From NCBI GenBank assembly GCA_001604005.1, contig LVAM01000010.1, positions 21,244 to 85,243 of the forward strand: a stretch of DNA of 64,000 bases, given 5' to 3'. The position numbers and the translations under genes are program-made. The stretch comes from Clostridiales bacterium Firm_07. GTDB taxonomy: Bacteria; Bacillota; Clostridia; Oscillospirales; CAG-272. Shown piece by piece: positions 20,643 through 29,693 of this stretch. Under the pieces are notes generated by a model. It was not told where the DNA came from. It did not search any database and saw nothing but the letters and a program-made list of their open reading frames with translations. The stretch's first letter is position 1, and each line of letters opens with the position of its first letter.

Positions 20643-20837
20643 TTATTTCTGGATCAGTTCGCGCGCCGTTGCGGTCATCGCGGAACTGAGGATCGCCGAA
20701 GAGCGCAGATGTCTTTTGCGCTTAGCGTCTTTGAGCCCCAGGTTGTGGCGGTGATGGCAGTGGTTGATTTTGACTTTGCCGCTTCCGGTGACCGAGTATC
20801 TCTTGGAAGAGGCCTTATGCGTTTTGATTTTTCCCAT
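20643..20837 (-). CDS. rpmI: 50S ribosomal protein L35
   Basis: A 64-residue basic protein starting MGKIKTHKASSKRYSVTGSG, with the HNLGLKDAKRKRHLR middle section and the conserved short C-terminal helix. It lies between infC and rplT, the invariant bacterial order. It is a structural part of the 50S subunit. Confidence 0.99.
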   Translation of the reverse strand: MGKIKTHKASSKRYSVTGSGKVKINHCHHRHNLGLKDAKRKRHLRSSAILSSAMTATARELIQK

Positions 20838-20889
20838 TTTATTTACTCCTTTGCAACGAATTCTATATCACGGCGACACGCCGGAAATA

Positions 20890-21411
20890 TCAATTGTTTT
20901 TGAGCGGCACGACGATCATTGTCATCAATCTGCCGTCAAGGACAGGCTTTTTCTCTACCGTGCCCGCGGAAGAGACCGCCGCCTCAAAACGAGTCAGCAC
21001 GTCGCGCCCGAGCTCCTGGTGCGCCATCTCGCGCCCTTTGAAGCGCACGACCACGCGCACTTTGTTGCCCGCGGTGAGAAAGCGGACGGCGTTGCGCGCT
21101 TTGGTCTCAAAATCGTGCACATCAATGCGGCAGGACAGCTGAACTTCTTTCAGCTCCACCACCTGCTGTTTCTTCTTGGCTTCTTTTTCCTTTTTCTCGC
21201 GGTCAAAACGATACTTTCCGTAGTCCATAATGCGACATACGGGCGGTGTCGCCTGCGGCGCGATCAAAACCAGATCGAGCCCCTTGTCATAGGCAAGTTT
21301 GAGGGCTGCCGACGAGGACATCATCCCCGCCACTTCTCCGTCCTCACCGATCACACGGACCTCTTTTTCCCGAATTTCTTCGTTGATGAGCAAGTCTTTT
21401 GCGGCGCTAAT
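20890..21411 (-). CDS. infC: Translation initiation factor IF-3 with an ATT start codon
   Basis: IF-3 prevents subunit joining and checks start-codon pairing. The N-domain begins LLINEEIREKEVRVIGEDG and the C-domain contains KEVQLSCRIDVHDFETKARNA. The frame has no ATG before the domain. ATT at 21409-21411 has AGAGAGG about 9 bases upstream and is followed by SAAKDLLINEE, matching the position of the known AUU start of other infC genes, which lets IF-3 repress its own translation. This gives 173 residues. The in-frame TTG at 21448-21450 is rejected because it lies in the T-run of the leader terminator. Confidence 0.93.
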   Translation of the reverse strand: MSAAKDLLINEEIREKEVRVIGEDGEVAGMMSSSAALKLAYDKGLDLVLIAPQATPPVCRIMDYGKYRFDREKKEKEAKKKQQVVELKEVQLSCRIDVHDFETKARNAVRFLTAGNKVRVVVRFKGREMAHQELGRDVLTRFEAAVSSAGTVEKKPVLDGRLMTMIVVPLKNN

Positions 21412-21448
21412 AGAACCATACCTCTCTTTCCGGGTATCCCCCGAAATC

Positions 21449-21477
21449 AAAAAATGTGCGAAGCAACGCTCCGCACA
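21449..21477 (-). terminator. Attenuator hairpin in the infC leader
   Basis: Minus-strand stem TGTGCGxAGC pairing with GCTxCGCACA (21455-21477), followed by T6 (21449-21454), ends 38 bases before the ATT start. A terminator between the promoter and the first codon is the hallmark of transcription attenuation, as known for L20 control of infC operons. I identified the structure, not the regulator. Confidence 0.75.
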
Positions 21478-21558
21478 AAGCCCCCGTAAGGGGACGAACT
21501 ATCAACCGAGCGCGCCGTTGCGGCAGGGTGAGAGCGCGGAACGCTCTGCTTCTTTACC
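21478..21558 (-). promoter_or_regulatory. Candidate L20-type mRNA leader of infC-rpmI-rplT
   Basis: Between the promoter and the attenuator the transcript has GC-rich complementary segments (CAGAGCGTTCCGCGCTCT, GCCGCAACGGC, CCCCTTACGGGG), able to form several hairpins. Position, the following terminator and the operon content match the L20 leader known from Firmicutes. The match to that family is inference from context. Confidence 0.55.
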
Positions 21559-21563
21559 GCATC

Positions 21564-21592
21564 AGTATACCACGCGTCCGAACATTTGTCAA
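21564..21592 (-). promoter_or_regulatory. Sigma-A promoter of infC-rpmI-rplT
   Basis: Minus-strand TTGACA (21587-21592) and TATACT (21564-21569) with a 17-bp spacer. Confidence 0.88.
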
Positions 21593-21718
21593 GAGATTTT
21601 TGAATTTTTCTTTTTTTCGGCGCTCTCTTGTCGGCTTTTCGACGCTTTTTCGGCAGTTTTTGCGCAAATACGGCGAAAGTAACAAAAAATCGCCCCAAAA
21701 GATTGGCACTTTTGAACA

Positions 21719-21747
21719 TTTACAAATCGCGCGTTTCGCGGTATAAT
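21719..21747 (+). promoter_or_regulatory. Sigma-A promoter of a small RNA gene
   Basis: TTTACA (21719-21724) and TATAAT (21742-21747) with a 17-bp spacer. No open reading frame with a ribosome binding site follows before the next terminator. Confidence 0.75.
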
Positions 21748-21752
21748 AACAC

Positions 21753-21896
21753 CGCACGACAAATCTCGTGCGGTGCACGGTGGATCGCATAGGGCGCGGA
21801 GTGTCAATCTTATGACGCCAACACGCGCTGCCTGCCTTTCCGCCGTGCATTTTTGTGTGTTTTCTCGGCACGGTGCGCGTGCCCTTTTTCTTTTTT
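21753..21896 (+). ncRNA. Candidate structured small RNA, family not recognised
   Basis: A roughly 145-base transcript is predicted between a good promoter and a terminator. It opens with a perfect 10-bp hairpin (CACCGCACGA with TCGTGCGGTG, about 21750-21775). A second domain is closed by GCACGG (21775-21780) with CCGTGC (21843-21848) and contains an inner GCGC...GTGT/ACAC...GCGC stem. No coding frame is evident. The SRP RNA tip sequence is absent and I cannot match 6S RNA, tmRNA, RNase P or a known riboswitch. It could also be a leader of lon ended by a terminator, but lon has its own promoter further down. Confidence 0.55.
21867..21896 (+). terminator. Terminator of the small RNA gene
   Basis: GGCACG (21867-21872) pairs with CGTGCC (21878-21883), followed by a T-rich tail (TTTTTCTTTTTT). 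Confidence 0.75.
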
Positions 21897-21917
21897 GAAG
21901 TTTTTTTGCGAAACCAC

Positions 21918-21946
21918 TGGAAAATCGCATAATCGTGTGATATAAT
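21918..21946 (+). promoter_or_regulatory. Promoter of the lon operon
   Basis: TGTGATATAAT gives an extended -10 (TATAAT at 21941-21946) with a weak -35 TGGAAA (21918-21923), 17-bp spacer. No CtsR-like heptad repeat is evident nearby. Confidence 0.65.
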
Positions 21947-21984
21947 ATTAAAATGTATATCTTTATCTTTGAAAGGATTCCGTT

Positions 21985-24393
21985 ATGCCCTCTTTTGAAA
22001 ACACCGTGGGAACGCTCTCTCTCCCCCTTATTCCGCTCGGCGGCATCGTGGCGTTTCCCGATCTCCCTTTTTATCTTGAAGTTTCCGACTCCGCGTCTCT
22101 TGCCGCCGTTGCCGCGGCGGGTGAAGGCGAGGGGCTCGTTTTCCTTGTCTCTTTGCGCGAACCCACCGAAAAAGAATATAAGACCGACGACTTTTGCACC
22201 GTCGGCACGTTGGCGAAACTCAACGACGTACAAAAAACCGACGACGGCGTGCGTATGACGCTGGGCGGGCTTGTGCGCGCGGAACTGACCGAGATCGAAA
22301 AAAGCGGCAACGCGTATTCCGCCCGTGTGATCCCCCACCCCGAGGAGAGCGACGGTTTTTCCCGCAATCTGCGCGAAGAGGCATTGTTGCGCGAGGGCAA
22401 GCGCGCACTTGCCGAAATGGTGAAATTTATGCCCGCTCTCCCCGACGGCATGGCGGCGAAAGCCAACCGCATCGAAAGCGTGGGCGGTTTTGCCGATTTC
22501 GTGGGCGCCAATTTTCTCGTCCGCTTTGAAGACAAGCAAACGGTGCTGGAACAGTTTGATCCCGCCGAGCGCTTGGAGTGCGCCGTCACGCTGATCCGCG
22601 AGGAAACCGAACTGCTGATGTGCGAAATGTCGATCCACAAAGAGGTGCGCGCAAGGCTTTCTCAAAATCAACGGGAGTATTATCTGCGCGAGCAGATCCG
22701 CGTGATCGAAGAAGAACTCGGCGAGGACGGCGACAGCGAGATCGACGAATACGAACGCCGCATCAAAGAGGCGAAGCTGCCCGAAGAGACCGAGAAAAAA
22801 CTGCTCAAAGAGAACGAGCGTATGGCGAAAACGCCCTTCGGCTCGGCGGAAGCGAGCGTACTGCGCAACTATCTGGACGCCTGCCTTGATCTGCCGTGGA
22901 ACAAGAAAACCACCGACACGCCGGATCTCGCGAAAGCGAAAAAAATCCTGGAAACCGACCACGACGGCCTTGACAAGGTGAAAGAGCGAATCCTTGAATT
23001 TCTCGCCGTCAAAAAACTGAACCCCGAACTGCGGCATCAGATCATCTGCCTTGTCGGTCCTCCCGGCGTTGGCAAGACCTCGGTGGCAATGTCCATCGCC
23101 CGCGCGATGGGGCGCAAATACGTGCGCGTATCGCTTGGCGGCGTGCGCGACGAGGCCGATATACGCGGCCATCGCAAAACGTATCTTGGCGCGATGCCCG
23201 GACGCATCATCGCCGCGTTGACGCAGGCGGAAGTGGCAAATCCGCTGATCCTGCTTGACGAGATCGACAAAATGACGCACGACGCGCACGGCGATCCCTC
23301 CTCCGCACTGCTTGAAGTGTTGGACAGCGAACAAAACAAAGCGTTTCGCGACCACTTCATCGAAGTGCCGTTCGATCTTTCGGACTGTCTCTTTATCGCC
23401 ACCGCCAACACGTTGGAGGGCGTGCCGCGTCCTCTGATCGACCGTATGGAAGTGATCGAACTGCACACCTATACGAAAAACGAAAAAATGAGCATCGCCA
23501 AGCACCATCTCGTCGGCAAGCAGCGCGAGCGGCACGGACTTTCCGCCGCGCAGCTGCGCATCGCCGACGGCGCGATCGCCGCGATCATAGACGACTACAC
23601 CCGCGAGGCGGGCGTGCGCAATCTCGAACGCAAAATTGCCGAGATCTGCCGCAAGGCCGCGCGGCGCATCGCGGAAGGCGAAGCCGAAAAAGTAACCGTA
23701 AACGCGAAAAATCTTGCGGATTTCCTCGGTCCCGCCAAACACTTTGCCGAGAAGATCGCGTCGCGCGATCTTGTGGGCGTCGTCAACGGACTCGCCTTTA
23801 CCGAAGCGGGCGGCGATATGCTGCGCGTCGAGGCGCTGGTGATGCCGGGCGATGGCAAGGTGGAGTTGACCGGCTCGCTTGGTGACGTGATGAAAGAATC
23901 GGCGCATATCGCCGTCAGTTATATCCGCGCGCACGCAAGCGAACTGAAAGTGCCGCAGGATTTTCACAAAAACACCGACATACATATTCACTTTCCCGAA
24001 GGCGCCGTGCCGAAAGACGGTCCTTCCGCCGGAGCCGCGATGGTAACGGCGCTGGTCAGCGCCCTCTCGGGCGTGCCCGTGCGGCACGATCTCGCGATGA
24101 CGGGAGAAGTGACGCTGACAGGCAACGTACTTGCCATCGGGGGACTGCGTGAAAAAACGATGGCGGCGGTGACCGCGGGCGTGAAAACCGTCCTGATCCC
24201 CGCCGACAATATGCGCGATCTCGTCGACATCGACGCGGGCGCGCGGGCGGCGCTCGACATCAAGCCCTGCTCGTCGGTGGACGAAGTGCTCTCTCTTGCG
24301 CTCGTCGGCAAAAGGACCGCGCGCCCGGCGCTGACGACGCGCCCCCTCTCCCATATCGGCGTAGGCGCCGCCGGAGGCCGCGATGGCGTCTGA
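21985..24393 (+). CDS. lon: ATP-dependent protease Lon
   Basis: An 802-residue AAA+ serine protease that degrades damaged and regulatory proteins. The N-terminal substrate-binding domain (about residues 10-200) starts with the typical [13 protein letters not shown] strand. Walker A is GPPGVGKTS near residue 358 and Walker [10 protein letters not shown] near 420. The protease domain has the catalytic Ser in PKDGPSAG (about 677) and the Lys in GLREKTMAA (about 720). AAAGG precedes the ATG. It overlaps engB by 11 bases, the usual Firmicutes pair. Confidence 0.98.
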   Translation: MPSFENTVGTLSLPLIPLGGIVAFPDLPFYLEVSDSASLAAVAAAGEGEGLVFLVSLREPTEKEYKTDDFCTVGTLAKLNDVQKTDDGVRMTLGGLVRAELTEIEKSGNAYSARVIPHPEESDGFSRNLREEALLREGKRALAEMVKFMPALPDGMAAKANRIESVGGFADFVGANFLVRFEDKQTVLEQFDPAERLECAVTLIREETELLMCEMSIHKEVRARLSQNQREYYLREQIRVIEEELGEDGDSEIDEYERRIKEAKLPEETEKKLLKENERMAKTPFGSAEASVLRNYLDACLDLPWNKKTTDTPDLAKAKKILETDHDGLDKVKERILEFLAVKKLNPELRHQIICLVGPPGVGKTSVAMSIARAMGRKYVRVSLGGVRDEADIRGHRKTYLGAMPGRIIAALTQAEVANPLILLDEIDKMTHDAHGDPSSALLEVLDSEQNKAFRDHFIEVPFDLSDCLFIATANTLEGVPRPLIDRMEVIELHTYTKNEKMSIAKHHLVGKQRERHGLSAAQLRIADGAIAAIIDDYTREAGVRNLERKIAEICRKAARRIAEGEAEKVTVNAKNLADFLGPAKHFAEKIASRDLVGVVNGLAFTEAGGDMLRVEALVMPGDGKVELTGSLGDVMKESAHIAVSYIRAHASELKVPQDFHKNTDIHIHFPEGAVPKDGPSAGAAMVTALVSALSGVPVRHDLAMTGEVTLTGNVLAIGGLREKTMAAVTAGVKTVLIPADNMRDLVDIDAGARAALDIKPCSSVDEVLSLALVGKRTARPALTTRPLSHIGVGAAGGRDGV

Positions 24394-24985
24394 TCTCACG
24401 TTTTCCGAGGCGCGCCTTGCCGTCAGCGCGGGCGACGCGCGACAGTTTCCCGCCTCGCCCGTGCCGCAGATCGCCCTTTCGGGGCGTTCGAACGTGGGCA
24501 AAAGTTCGCTCATCAACAAAATACTCGGCAGAAAGGCCTTGGCGCGCGTGAGCGGCGCGCCCGGCAAGACCGTTACCGTTAACTTTTACGACGTGAACGG
24601 CAAGTTTTATCTCGTGGATCTGCCCGGTTACGGCTTTGCGAAACGCCCCGCCGCCGAAAAGGCGAAGTGGTCGGCGCTGACCGACGGCTATTTTACCAAA
24701 AATCGCAACATCGACCGCGTGCGTCTGGTTCTCCAACTCGTCGATCTCAAAGTCGGCGTGACGCGCGACGACGAAATGATGCTCTCTTTTCTGTCGGCGG
24801 CGCACATTCCCTTTCTCGTCGTCGCCACAAAGACCGACAAGCTCGGAGTCACGGCAAAAAGCGCGGCGCTTGCCGCGCTCGCCGCGCACCCCGCCCTTGA
24901 CGGGGCAAAGATCATTCCCTTTTCCGCGCTGACGGGAGAGGGCAAAAGCGAAGTGCTCGGCGCGATCCTTTCCGCCGCAAAATAA
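24383..24985 (+). CDS. engB: Ribosome biogenesis GTPase YsxC/EngB
   Basis: A 200-residue small GTPase needed for 50S subunit assembly. Motifs in order: GRSNVGKSSLIN (G1), a switch region with GKTVTVNFY, DLPGYGFAKRP (G3) and TKTDKLG (G4), followed by SALTGEGKSE (G5). Length and motif spacing fit the TrmE-Era-EngA-YihA-Septin family member YsxC. The start lies inside the end of lon, so it is translationally coupled. Confidence 0.97.
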   Translation: MASDLTFSEARLAVSAGDARQFPASPVPQIALSGRSNVGKSSLINKILGRKALARVSGAPGKTVTVNFYDVNGKFYLVDLPGYGFAKRPAAEKAKWSALTDGYFTKNRNIDRVRLVLQLVDLKVGVTRDDEMMLSFLSAAHIPFLVVATKTDKLGVTAKSAALAALAAHPALDGAKIIPFSALTGEGKSEVLGAILSAAK

Positions 24986-24995
24986 AGGAGAAACT

Positions 24996-26291
24996 ATGCT
25001 CTATCCGCATCTTGGTATCAATAAAGAAGGTCACCTCACCGTGGGGGGGCTTGACGCCGTCGCGCTCGCAAAAGAGTACGGCACGCCGCTTTATCTCCTT
25101 GACGAAGACGTGATCCGCGAAAACTGCCGCACCTATCGCGCGGCGGCAAAAGCGGCTTTCGGGGAGAACGCCAAAATTCTGTACGCCTCCAAAGCCCTCT
25201 CCTACAAGGGAATTTACCGCCTGATGGCAGAGGAGGGCCTTGGCGTGGATTGCGTTTCCTGCGGCGAGATCCGCACTGCCGTGGCGGCGGGTATGCCCGC
25301 CGCGAACATCTATTTTCACGGCAACAACAAGACCGACGAAGATTTGCGCACCGCGCTCTCGCTCGGCGTGGGCAGGATCGTGGTGGATAACGAAGACGAA
25401 CTGCGCGCTCTTTCCGCCATCGCCGAGGAAATGAAAAAGCGGCAATGTATTCTGCTGCGCATCACGCCCGGCATCGATCCGCACACCCACCGCGCCGTCA
25501 ACACGGGGCGCGTGGATTCCAAGTTCGGCAGCGCCATCGCCACGGGACAAGCCGCCGCCATCACGAAAGAGGCGCTGACCTTGCCCGGTGTGGCGCTTGT
25601 CGGCTATCACTGCCATATCGGTTCGCAGATCTTTGACGCCGAGCCGTTTCTCGACGCCGCGCGTATGATGCTCGATTTCGCGGGAGCGATACACGACGAG
25701 ACGGGTTTTCCCCCGACGGAACTGAACCTCGGCGGCGGTTTCGGCGTGCCGTACACGGCGACCGATCCCGTCCCTTCGTATCCCGATATGATCGCGGCGC
25801 TCGGCAAAGTCTTCGACGAAAAGATCAAAGAGCACGGTCTGCCCGCGCCCGCCGTGCGATTGGAACCCGGCCGTTCGCTCGTCGCGGCGGCGGGCGTGAC
25901 GCTCTACACGGTCGGCGCCGTGAAAGAGATCCCCGGTTTCAAGACCTATATCTCGGTGGACGGCGGTATGCCCGACAACCCGCGCTACGCGCTCTACCAC
26001 TCGCAATATACCGCCTTGATCGCAAACCGCGCCGACGCGGCGTCGGAGCTGACCGCCACACTGGCGGGCAGGTGCTGTGAGTCGGGCGACCTGCTGGGCG
26101 AAGATATGCGCATCGCCCGCGCCGCGCGCGGCGACGTTCTCGCGGTGCTGACGACCGGCGCCTATAACTATTCGATGGCTTCCAACTACAACCGCATCCC
26201 GCGGCCGCCCATCGTGGCGATCTCGGGCGAAAACGCCCGCCTTGCCGTGCGGCGCGAAAGCTTTGAAGACCTGATGCGCAACGAGCTATAA
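24996..26291 (+). CDS. lysA: Diaminopimelate decarboxylase
   Basis: A 431-residue PLP enzyme converting meso-diaminopimelate to lysine. The PLP lysine is Lys66 in YASKAL. The HxGS-type motif (YHCHIGSQI), the glycine-rich phosphate loop (LNLGGGFGVPY), EPGRSLVA and CCESGDLLGED follow in the expected order. AAAGGAG precedes the ATG, 10 bases after engB. The placement between lon-engB and the site-2 protease is not a functional pathway unit; it looks like a housekeeping transcript. Confidence 0.97.
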   Translation: MLYPHLGINKEGHLTVGGLDAVALAKEYGTPLYLLDEDVIRENCRTYRAAAKAAFGENAKILYASKALSYKGIYRLMAEEGLGVDCVSCGEIRTAVAAGMPAANIYFHGNNKTDEDLRTALSLGVGRIVVDNEDELRALSAIAEEMKKRQCILLRITPGIDPHTHRAVNTGRVDSKFGSAIATGQAAAITKEALTLPGVALVGYHCHIGSQIFDAEPFLDAARMMLDFAGAIHDETGFPPTELNLGGGFGVPYTATDPVPSYPDMIAALGKVFDEKIKEHGLPAPAVRLEPGRSLVAAAGVTLYTVGAVKEIPGFKTYISVDGGMPDNPRYALYHSQYTALIANRADAASELTATLAGRCCESGDLLGEDMRIARAARGDVLAVLTTGAYNYSMASNYNRIPRPPIVAISGENARLAVRRESFEDLMRNEL

Positions 26292-26309
26292 TTTCCCGGA
26301 GGGTTCTCT

Positions 26310-27005
26310 ATGTTTCGTTTTTTCCTCGGCGGCGGCGATCTCTACACCTATCTGATCTCGCTCTTGCTCTCGCTCCCCGCCATTCTCTTTTCGCTCTCGC
26401 TCCACGAGGCGGCGCACGCCGGAACGGCGTTCCTTCTCGGTGATCCAACCGCGAAATACGCGGGGCGCATTTCGCTCAATCCGATGCGGCACCTCAACCC
26501 CGCCGGATTTGTGTGTATGCTGCTTGCCGGTTTCGGCTGGGCGAACCCCGTGCCGATCAACAGCCGCTATTTCAAGAATCCCCGCCGCGACGTCGCGCTG
26601 ACCGCGCTGGCGGGACCGCTTTCCAACCTGCTTCTTGCCGTTCTTTTTCTCTTGCTTCTTCGCTTCGTCGGTTTCGGGTGGCTTTGGCAAAAGAGCTACG
26701 CTTCCGAATTCGGCTCGCAAATGGCATATTTTTTCGTACTGTTTCTCTATCTCACCGCACGAATGAACGTTACCCTCGCGGTTTTCAATCTCCTGCCCCT
26801 GCCGCCGCTTGACGGATTTCGCATCTGCGGTCTCTTTCTCTCCCCCGCGCTGTATTTCAAAATCGCGCAAAAAGAGCGCGTCATCTCGCTTGTCGTGATG
26901 ATCCTGCTCCTCTTCGGTCCGCTTTCAAGCGGCATTTCGTGGGTTTCCACCGCGCTCCTGCGGCTTCTCTTCCGGCTTGTCGGTATGGGAGGATTTCTGA
27001 TTTGA
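26310..27005 (+). CDS. Site-2 protease family (M50) membrane metalloprotease
   Basis: A 231-residue integral membrane protein with five or six hydrophobic segments. The zinc motif HEAAH is in the first segments (about residues 34-38), and the third ligand region reads NLLPLPPLDGFRI (NxxPxxxLDG) near residue 161. This is the YwhC/YdcA-like short M50 group, whose substrates are mostly unknown. GGAGGG precedes the ATG. It is followed at 13 bases by scpA, an order often seen in Clostridia. Confidence 0.93.
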   Translation: MFRFFLGGGDLYTYLISLLLSLPAILFSLSLHEAAHAGTAFLLGDPTAKYAGRISLNPMRHLNPAGFVCMLLAGFGWANPVPINSRYFKNPRRDVALTALAGPLSNLLLAVLFLLLLRFVGFGWLWQKSYASEFGSQMAYFFVLFLYLTARMNVTLAVFNLLPLPPLDGFRICGLFLSPALYFKIAQKERVISLVVMILLLFGPLSSGISWVSTALLRLLFRLVGMGGFLI

Positions 27006-27018
27006 CAAAGGAGTTCCT

Positions 27019-27804
27019 ATGGAAAATATGACCTATCGGCTCTCGGATTTCGAGGGACCGCTCGATCTGCTTCTCGCGCTGATCGAAAAAAACAAACTGA
27101 ATATCCTCGATATTCCGATCGCGCTCATTTGCGATCAATATCTGGAATTTCTCGAAAACGCGCGGGCGATGGATATGGATATCGCCACCGATTTTCTCAA
27201 TATGGCAAGCAAACTGATGGTGTGGAAAAGCGAAATGCTCTTGCCGCACGAGGACGAGGGCGCCGAAAAGCCCCCGCGTTTCGATCTTTCCGACATTCTT
27301 ATCCGTCACCAACACGCAAAAGAGGTCGTGCCGAAACTTTTTCCGCTGTACGCGTATTTCGGGGGGCGTTGCGTCAAGGATACCGACGAGATCTCGCCCG
27401 ACAAAACTTTCGTGGCGGAACAAAAGATCACCGACCTTCTCGCCGCGGTGCGGCGCGTCAACTCCTATCGGGACACCATTGAAAACGCAAAGACCGCTTT
27501 CGTGCCGATGGTCAGCAAACCGATCGTTCCGGTAGAGGGCAAGATCGTGTCCATTCTCGAAACCCTGCACCTCTTCGGCACGGCTACCTTGCGCGATCTG
27601 CTCTCGAACGAGCCGACGCTTGCCGATCTTATCGCCTCGTTTATGGGTGTATTGGAACTCATCAAACTGCGCCGGATCCTGATTGAAGAAGGCGACGAAA
27701 ACGCCGAGAACTCGGTGCACGGAGAAGGCACCTGCTTCTTCATCAACCCCGACGCCCCGGCGGAAGACGCCGAAGCCGACGCGACCGTTCTTTCAAAGGA
27801 GTAA
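27019..27804 (+). CDS. scpA: Segregation and condensation protein A
   Basis: A 261-residue kleisin that bridges the SMC heads. The diagnostic N-terminal stretch FEGPLDLLLALIEKNKLNI lies at residues 11-29, followed by MASKLMVWKSEMLLP. The C-terminal winged-helix part contains TLADLIASFMGVLELIKL. The last 30 residues are acidic and probably disordered. AAAGGAG precedes the ATG. scpB follows after 3 bases; the partner smc is in another operon of this window. Confidence 0.97.
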   Translation: MENMTYRLSDFEGPLDLLLALIEKNKLNILDIPIALICDQYLEFLENARAMDMDIATDFLNMASKLMVWKSEMLLPHEDEGAEKPPRFDLSDILIRHQHAKEVVPKLFPLYAYFGGRCVKDTDEISPDKTFVAEQKITDLLAAVRRVNSYRDTIENAKTAFVPMVSKPIVPVEGKIVSILETLHLFGTATLRDLLSNEPTLADLIASFMGVLELIKLRRILIEEGDENAENSVHGEGTCFFINPDAPAEDAEADATVLSKE

Positions 27805-27807
27805 ACT

Positions 27808-28422
27808 ATGGAAACCGAAAACACGTTGCAACCGATCAAGGACGTTGAGAGCTGCATTGAGGCGATCGTTTTTGCCGCGGGCTATCCGATGCCCTATCAA
27901 AAACTCTCCGAGGTGATCGGCGTGGGCGTGCGGGAGATCAAAAAATTCTGCGCGCGCATCGCGAAACGCTATGAATCGGACAGTACCGGACTGCTCTTTT
28001 TGCAGTTTCCCGATTCCTGTCAATTCTGCACCAAAGAGCAATACGGTCCGTATATCCGCGAAGCGCTGAACGTGCGGCGCGGCGGCAATCTCTCTTCCGC
28101 CTCGATGGAAGTGCTGGCGGTGGTCGCCTACAATCAGCCCGTTACCCGCGCCTTTATCGACGCCGTGCGCGGCGTGGACAGCAGTTACGCCGTCAACTCT
28201 CTGATCGACAAGGAACTCATCGCCGCCACGGGCAGACTTGACGCGCCCGGCAGACCGCTCCTTTATGGCACGACCGAAAAATTTTTGCGCGTCTTCGGGC
28301 TCTCGACGCTTGACGATCTCCCCAAAACCGAGACCGTGCTCCCCCCCAACACGCTGACCGATCAACTTGCCATCGAAGTGGACGCCAAAGAGGCACCGCA
28401 ACAAGAGGACGCCGAGGACTGA
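27808..28422 (+). CDS. scpB: Segregation and condensation protein B
   Basis: A 204-residue double winged-helix protein that dimerises and binds ScpA to form the SMC-ScpAB condensin. It starts with the IEAIVFAAGYPMPYQKL segment and contains ALNVRRGGNLSSASMEVLAVVAYNQPVTR and GRPLLYGTTEKFLRVFGL, all typical. The final 25 residues are acidic. AAAGGAG precedes the ATG. Confidence 0.97.
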   Translation: METENTLQPIKDVESCIEAIVFAAGYPMPYQKLSEVIGVGVREIKKFCARIAKRYESDSTGLLFLQFPDSCQFCTKEQYGPYIREALNVRRGGNLSSASMEVLAVVAYNQPVTRAFIDAVRGVDSSYAVNSLIDKELIAATGRLDAPGRPLLYGTTEKFLRVFGLSTLDDLPKTETVLPPNTLTDQLAIEVDAKEAPQQEDAED

Positions 28423-28452
28423 CGCCCACCCCACAGAAAGGAGGAAAACACC

Positions 28453-29133
28453 GTGCCCGTCGCGCTTTTCGTGCTTGCCGGCATCTTTGTCTTTTTTCTC
28501 CTTCTTCTCTCCCTGCGCATAAAACTCATTTTCACCGTGCGCGAGGAAATGCGCGTCACGCTTGCGCTCCTTTGCTTCCGTTTCTCGCTTTTTCCCCGCA
28601 AAATAACGCCGCGAAAGGCGCTTCGCAAATACAGAAAAGAACGGCGAAAATCGGCGAAAAAGGAGAAGAAAAAAGCCCCGACGGGGCACGCGGTCGGAAA
28701 GGAAAAAACGGCCGAAAAATCCGAAAAAGCAAGTTTGCTTGAAAAAATCGCGGGGCTCCGCGCCGTACTTGCCCTGCTGGTGCGAAAAACGGGCAAACAC
28801 CTGCATTTAAGAACGGCAAAACTGCATATCGCCGTCGCCACGGGCGACGCCGCCTCCACGGCGATCCTTTGCGGCGCGGTATCGCAATCCGTGGCGTATA
28901 TCCTCGCCCTGCTCGATCGCGTGACGAACCTGCACACCAAACCGCGCGAGGTTTCGGTCTTTCCCGATTATCTTTCGGACAAAAGCCGCGTGGATATCCG
29001 TTTTGTGTTTTCCCTGCGCGTCGCGGGGGCATTTGCATTGCTTTTTTCCTTTGTCCTTGCATATCTGCGGACGAAGGCGCAAAATAAAAGAAAAACCCGC
29101 CGCTCTCAAAAGGCGGCAGAAAGGAACTCATAA
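28453..29133 (+). CDS. DUF2953-type membrane protein
   Basis: A 226-residue protein with an N-terminal membrane helix (about residues 3-21), a very basic cytoplasmic or linker section rich in Lys and Arg (residues 50-100), and a second hydrophobic helix near 190-210. The middle segment matches the DUF2953 pattern that sits between scpB and gerW in many Clostridia. Function is unknown; the location suggests a link with sporulation. The start codon is GTG, with AAAGGAGG 8 bases before it. Confidence 0.75.
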   Translation: MPVALFVLAGIFVFFLLLLSLRIKLIFTVREEMRVTLALLCFRFSLFPRKITPRKALRKYRKERRKSAKKEKKKAPTGHAVGKEKTAEKSEKASLLEKIAGLRAVLALLVRKTGKHLHLRTAKLHIAVATGDAASTAILCGAVSQSVAYILALLDRVTNLHTKPREVSVFPDYLSDKSRVDIRFVFSLRVAGAFALLFSFVLAYLRTKAQNKRKTRRSQKAAERNS

Positions 29134-29609
29134 TGGCAGAAGAAAACAAACTGCAAGACCTGATCCGCACGTCGCTGGAAAGCATTCGCTCGATGGTGGA
29201 CGCCAACACCGTGGTCGGCACGCCGATCGAAACGCTCGCGGGCACGACCGTCATACCGATCTCCAAGATCTCGGTGGGATACGCGGGAGGCGGTCTTGAT
29301 TTCAACGGCAAAAACGAAACGCCCAAAAACTTCGGCGGAGGCGGCGGAACCGGTCTCTCGGTACAGCCCGTCGGTCTTCTCTGCGTGCACGCGGACGGCA
29401 GTGTGGAACTGATCCCGCTCGGCAAAGACGGCGAGGCCGATCCCGTGGAGCGCATCGCGGGGCTCATTGACAAAGCGCCCGACATCGCCGCAAAGATCAA
29501 AGGGCTTTTCGGCGGCAAAAAGAAAAAGAAGAAAAAAGACGAAGACTTTGAAGCGGTGAGCGACGCCGCCGTCAAAGCCGCCGACTTTGACAAACCGACA
29601 GAAGACTGA
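29133..29609 (+). CDS. ytfJ: GerW family sporulation protein (YtfJ)
   Basis: A 158-residue protein with the GerW hallmarks: an N-terminal helix ending in VDANTVVGTPIE, GTTVIPISKISVGYAGGG, a Gly-rich loop (GGGGGTGLSVQPVG), and a C-terminal region with a Lys-rich run (KKKKKKK). In B. subtilis GerW is needed for spores to germinate in response to Ala. Presence here supports an endospore-forming ancestry. Its ATG overlaps the last base of the DUF2953 stop. Confidence 0.93.
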   Translation: MAEENKLQDLIRTSLESIRSMVDANTVVGTPIETLAGTTVIPISKISVGYAGGGLDFNGKNETPKNFGGGGGTGLSVQPVGLLCVHADGSVELIPLGKDGEADPVERIAGLIDKAPDIAAKIKGLFGGKKKKKKKDEDFEAVSDAAVKAADFDKPTED

Positions 29610-29693
29610 TCGGCATAAAAACGAAAGATACCCTCATATATTCTCTTGATTTGCTATGCAAACGCTTTGTCCATGCAAACGGGGGTGTTTTTC

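Noticed and set aside
21448..21450. In-frame TTG as the infC start
   Set aside because: It lies within the T-run of the leader terminator with no ribosome binding site; ATT 21409-21411 fits known infC starts better.
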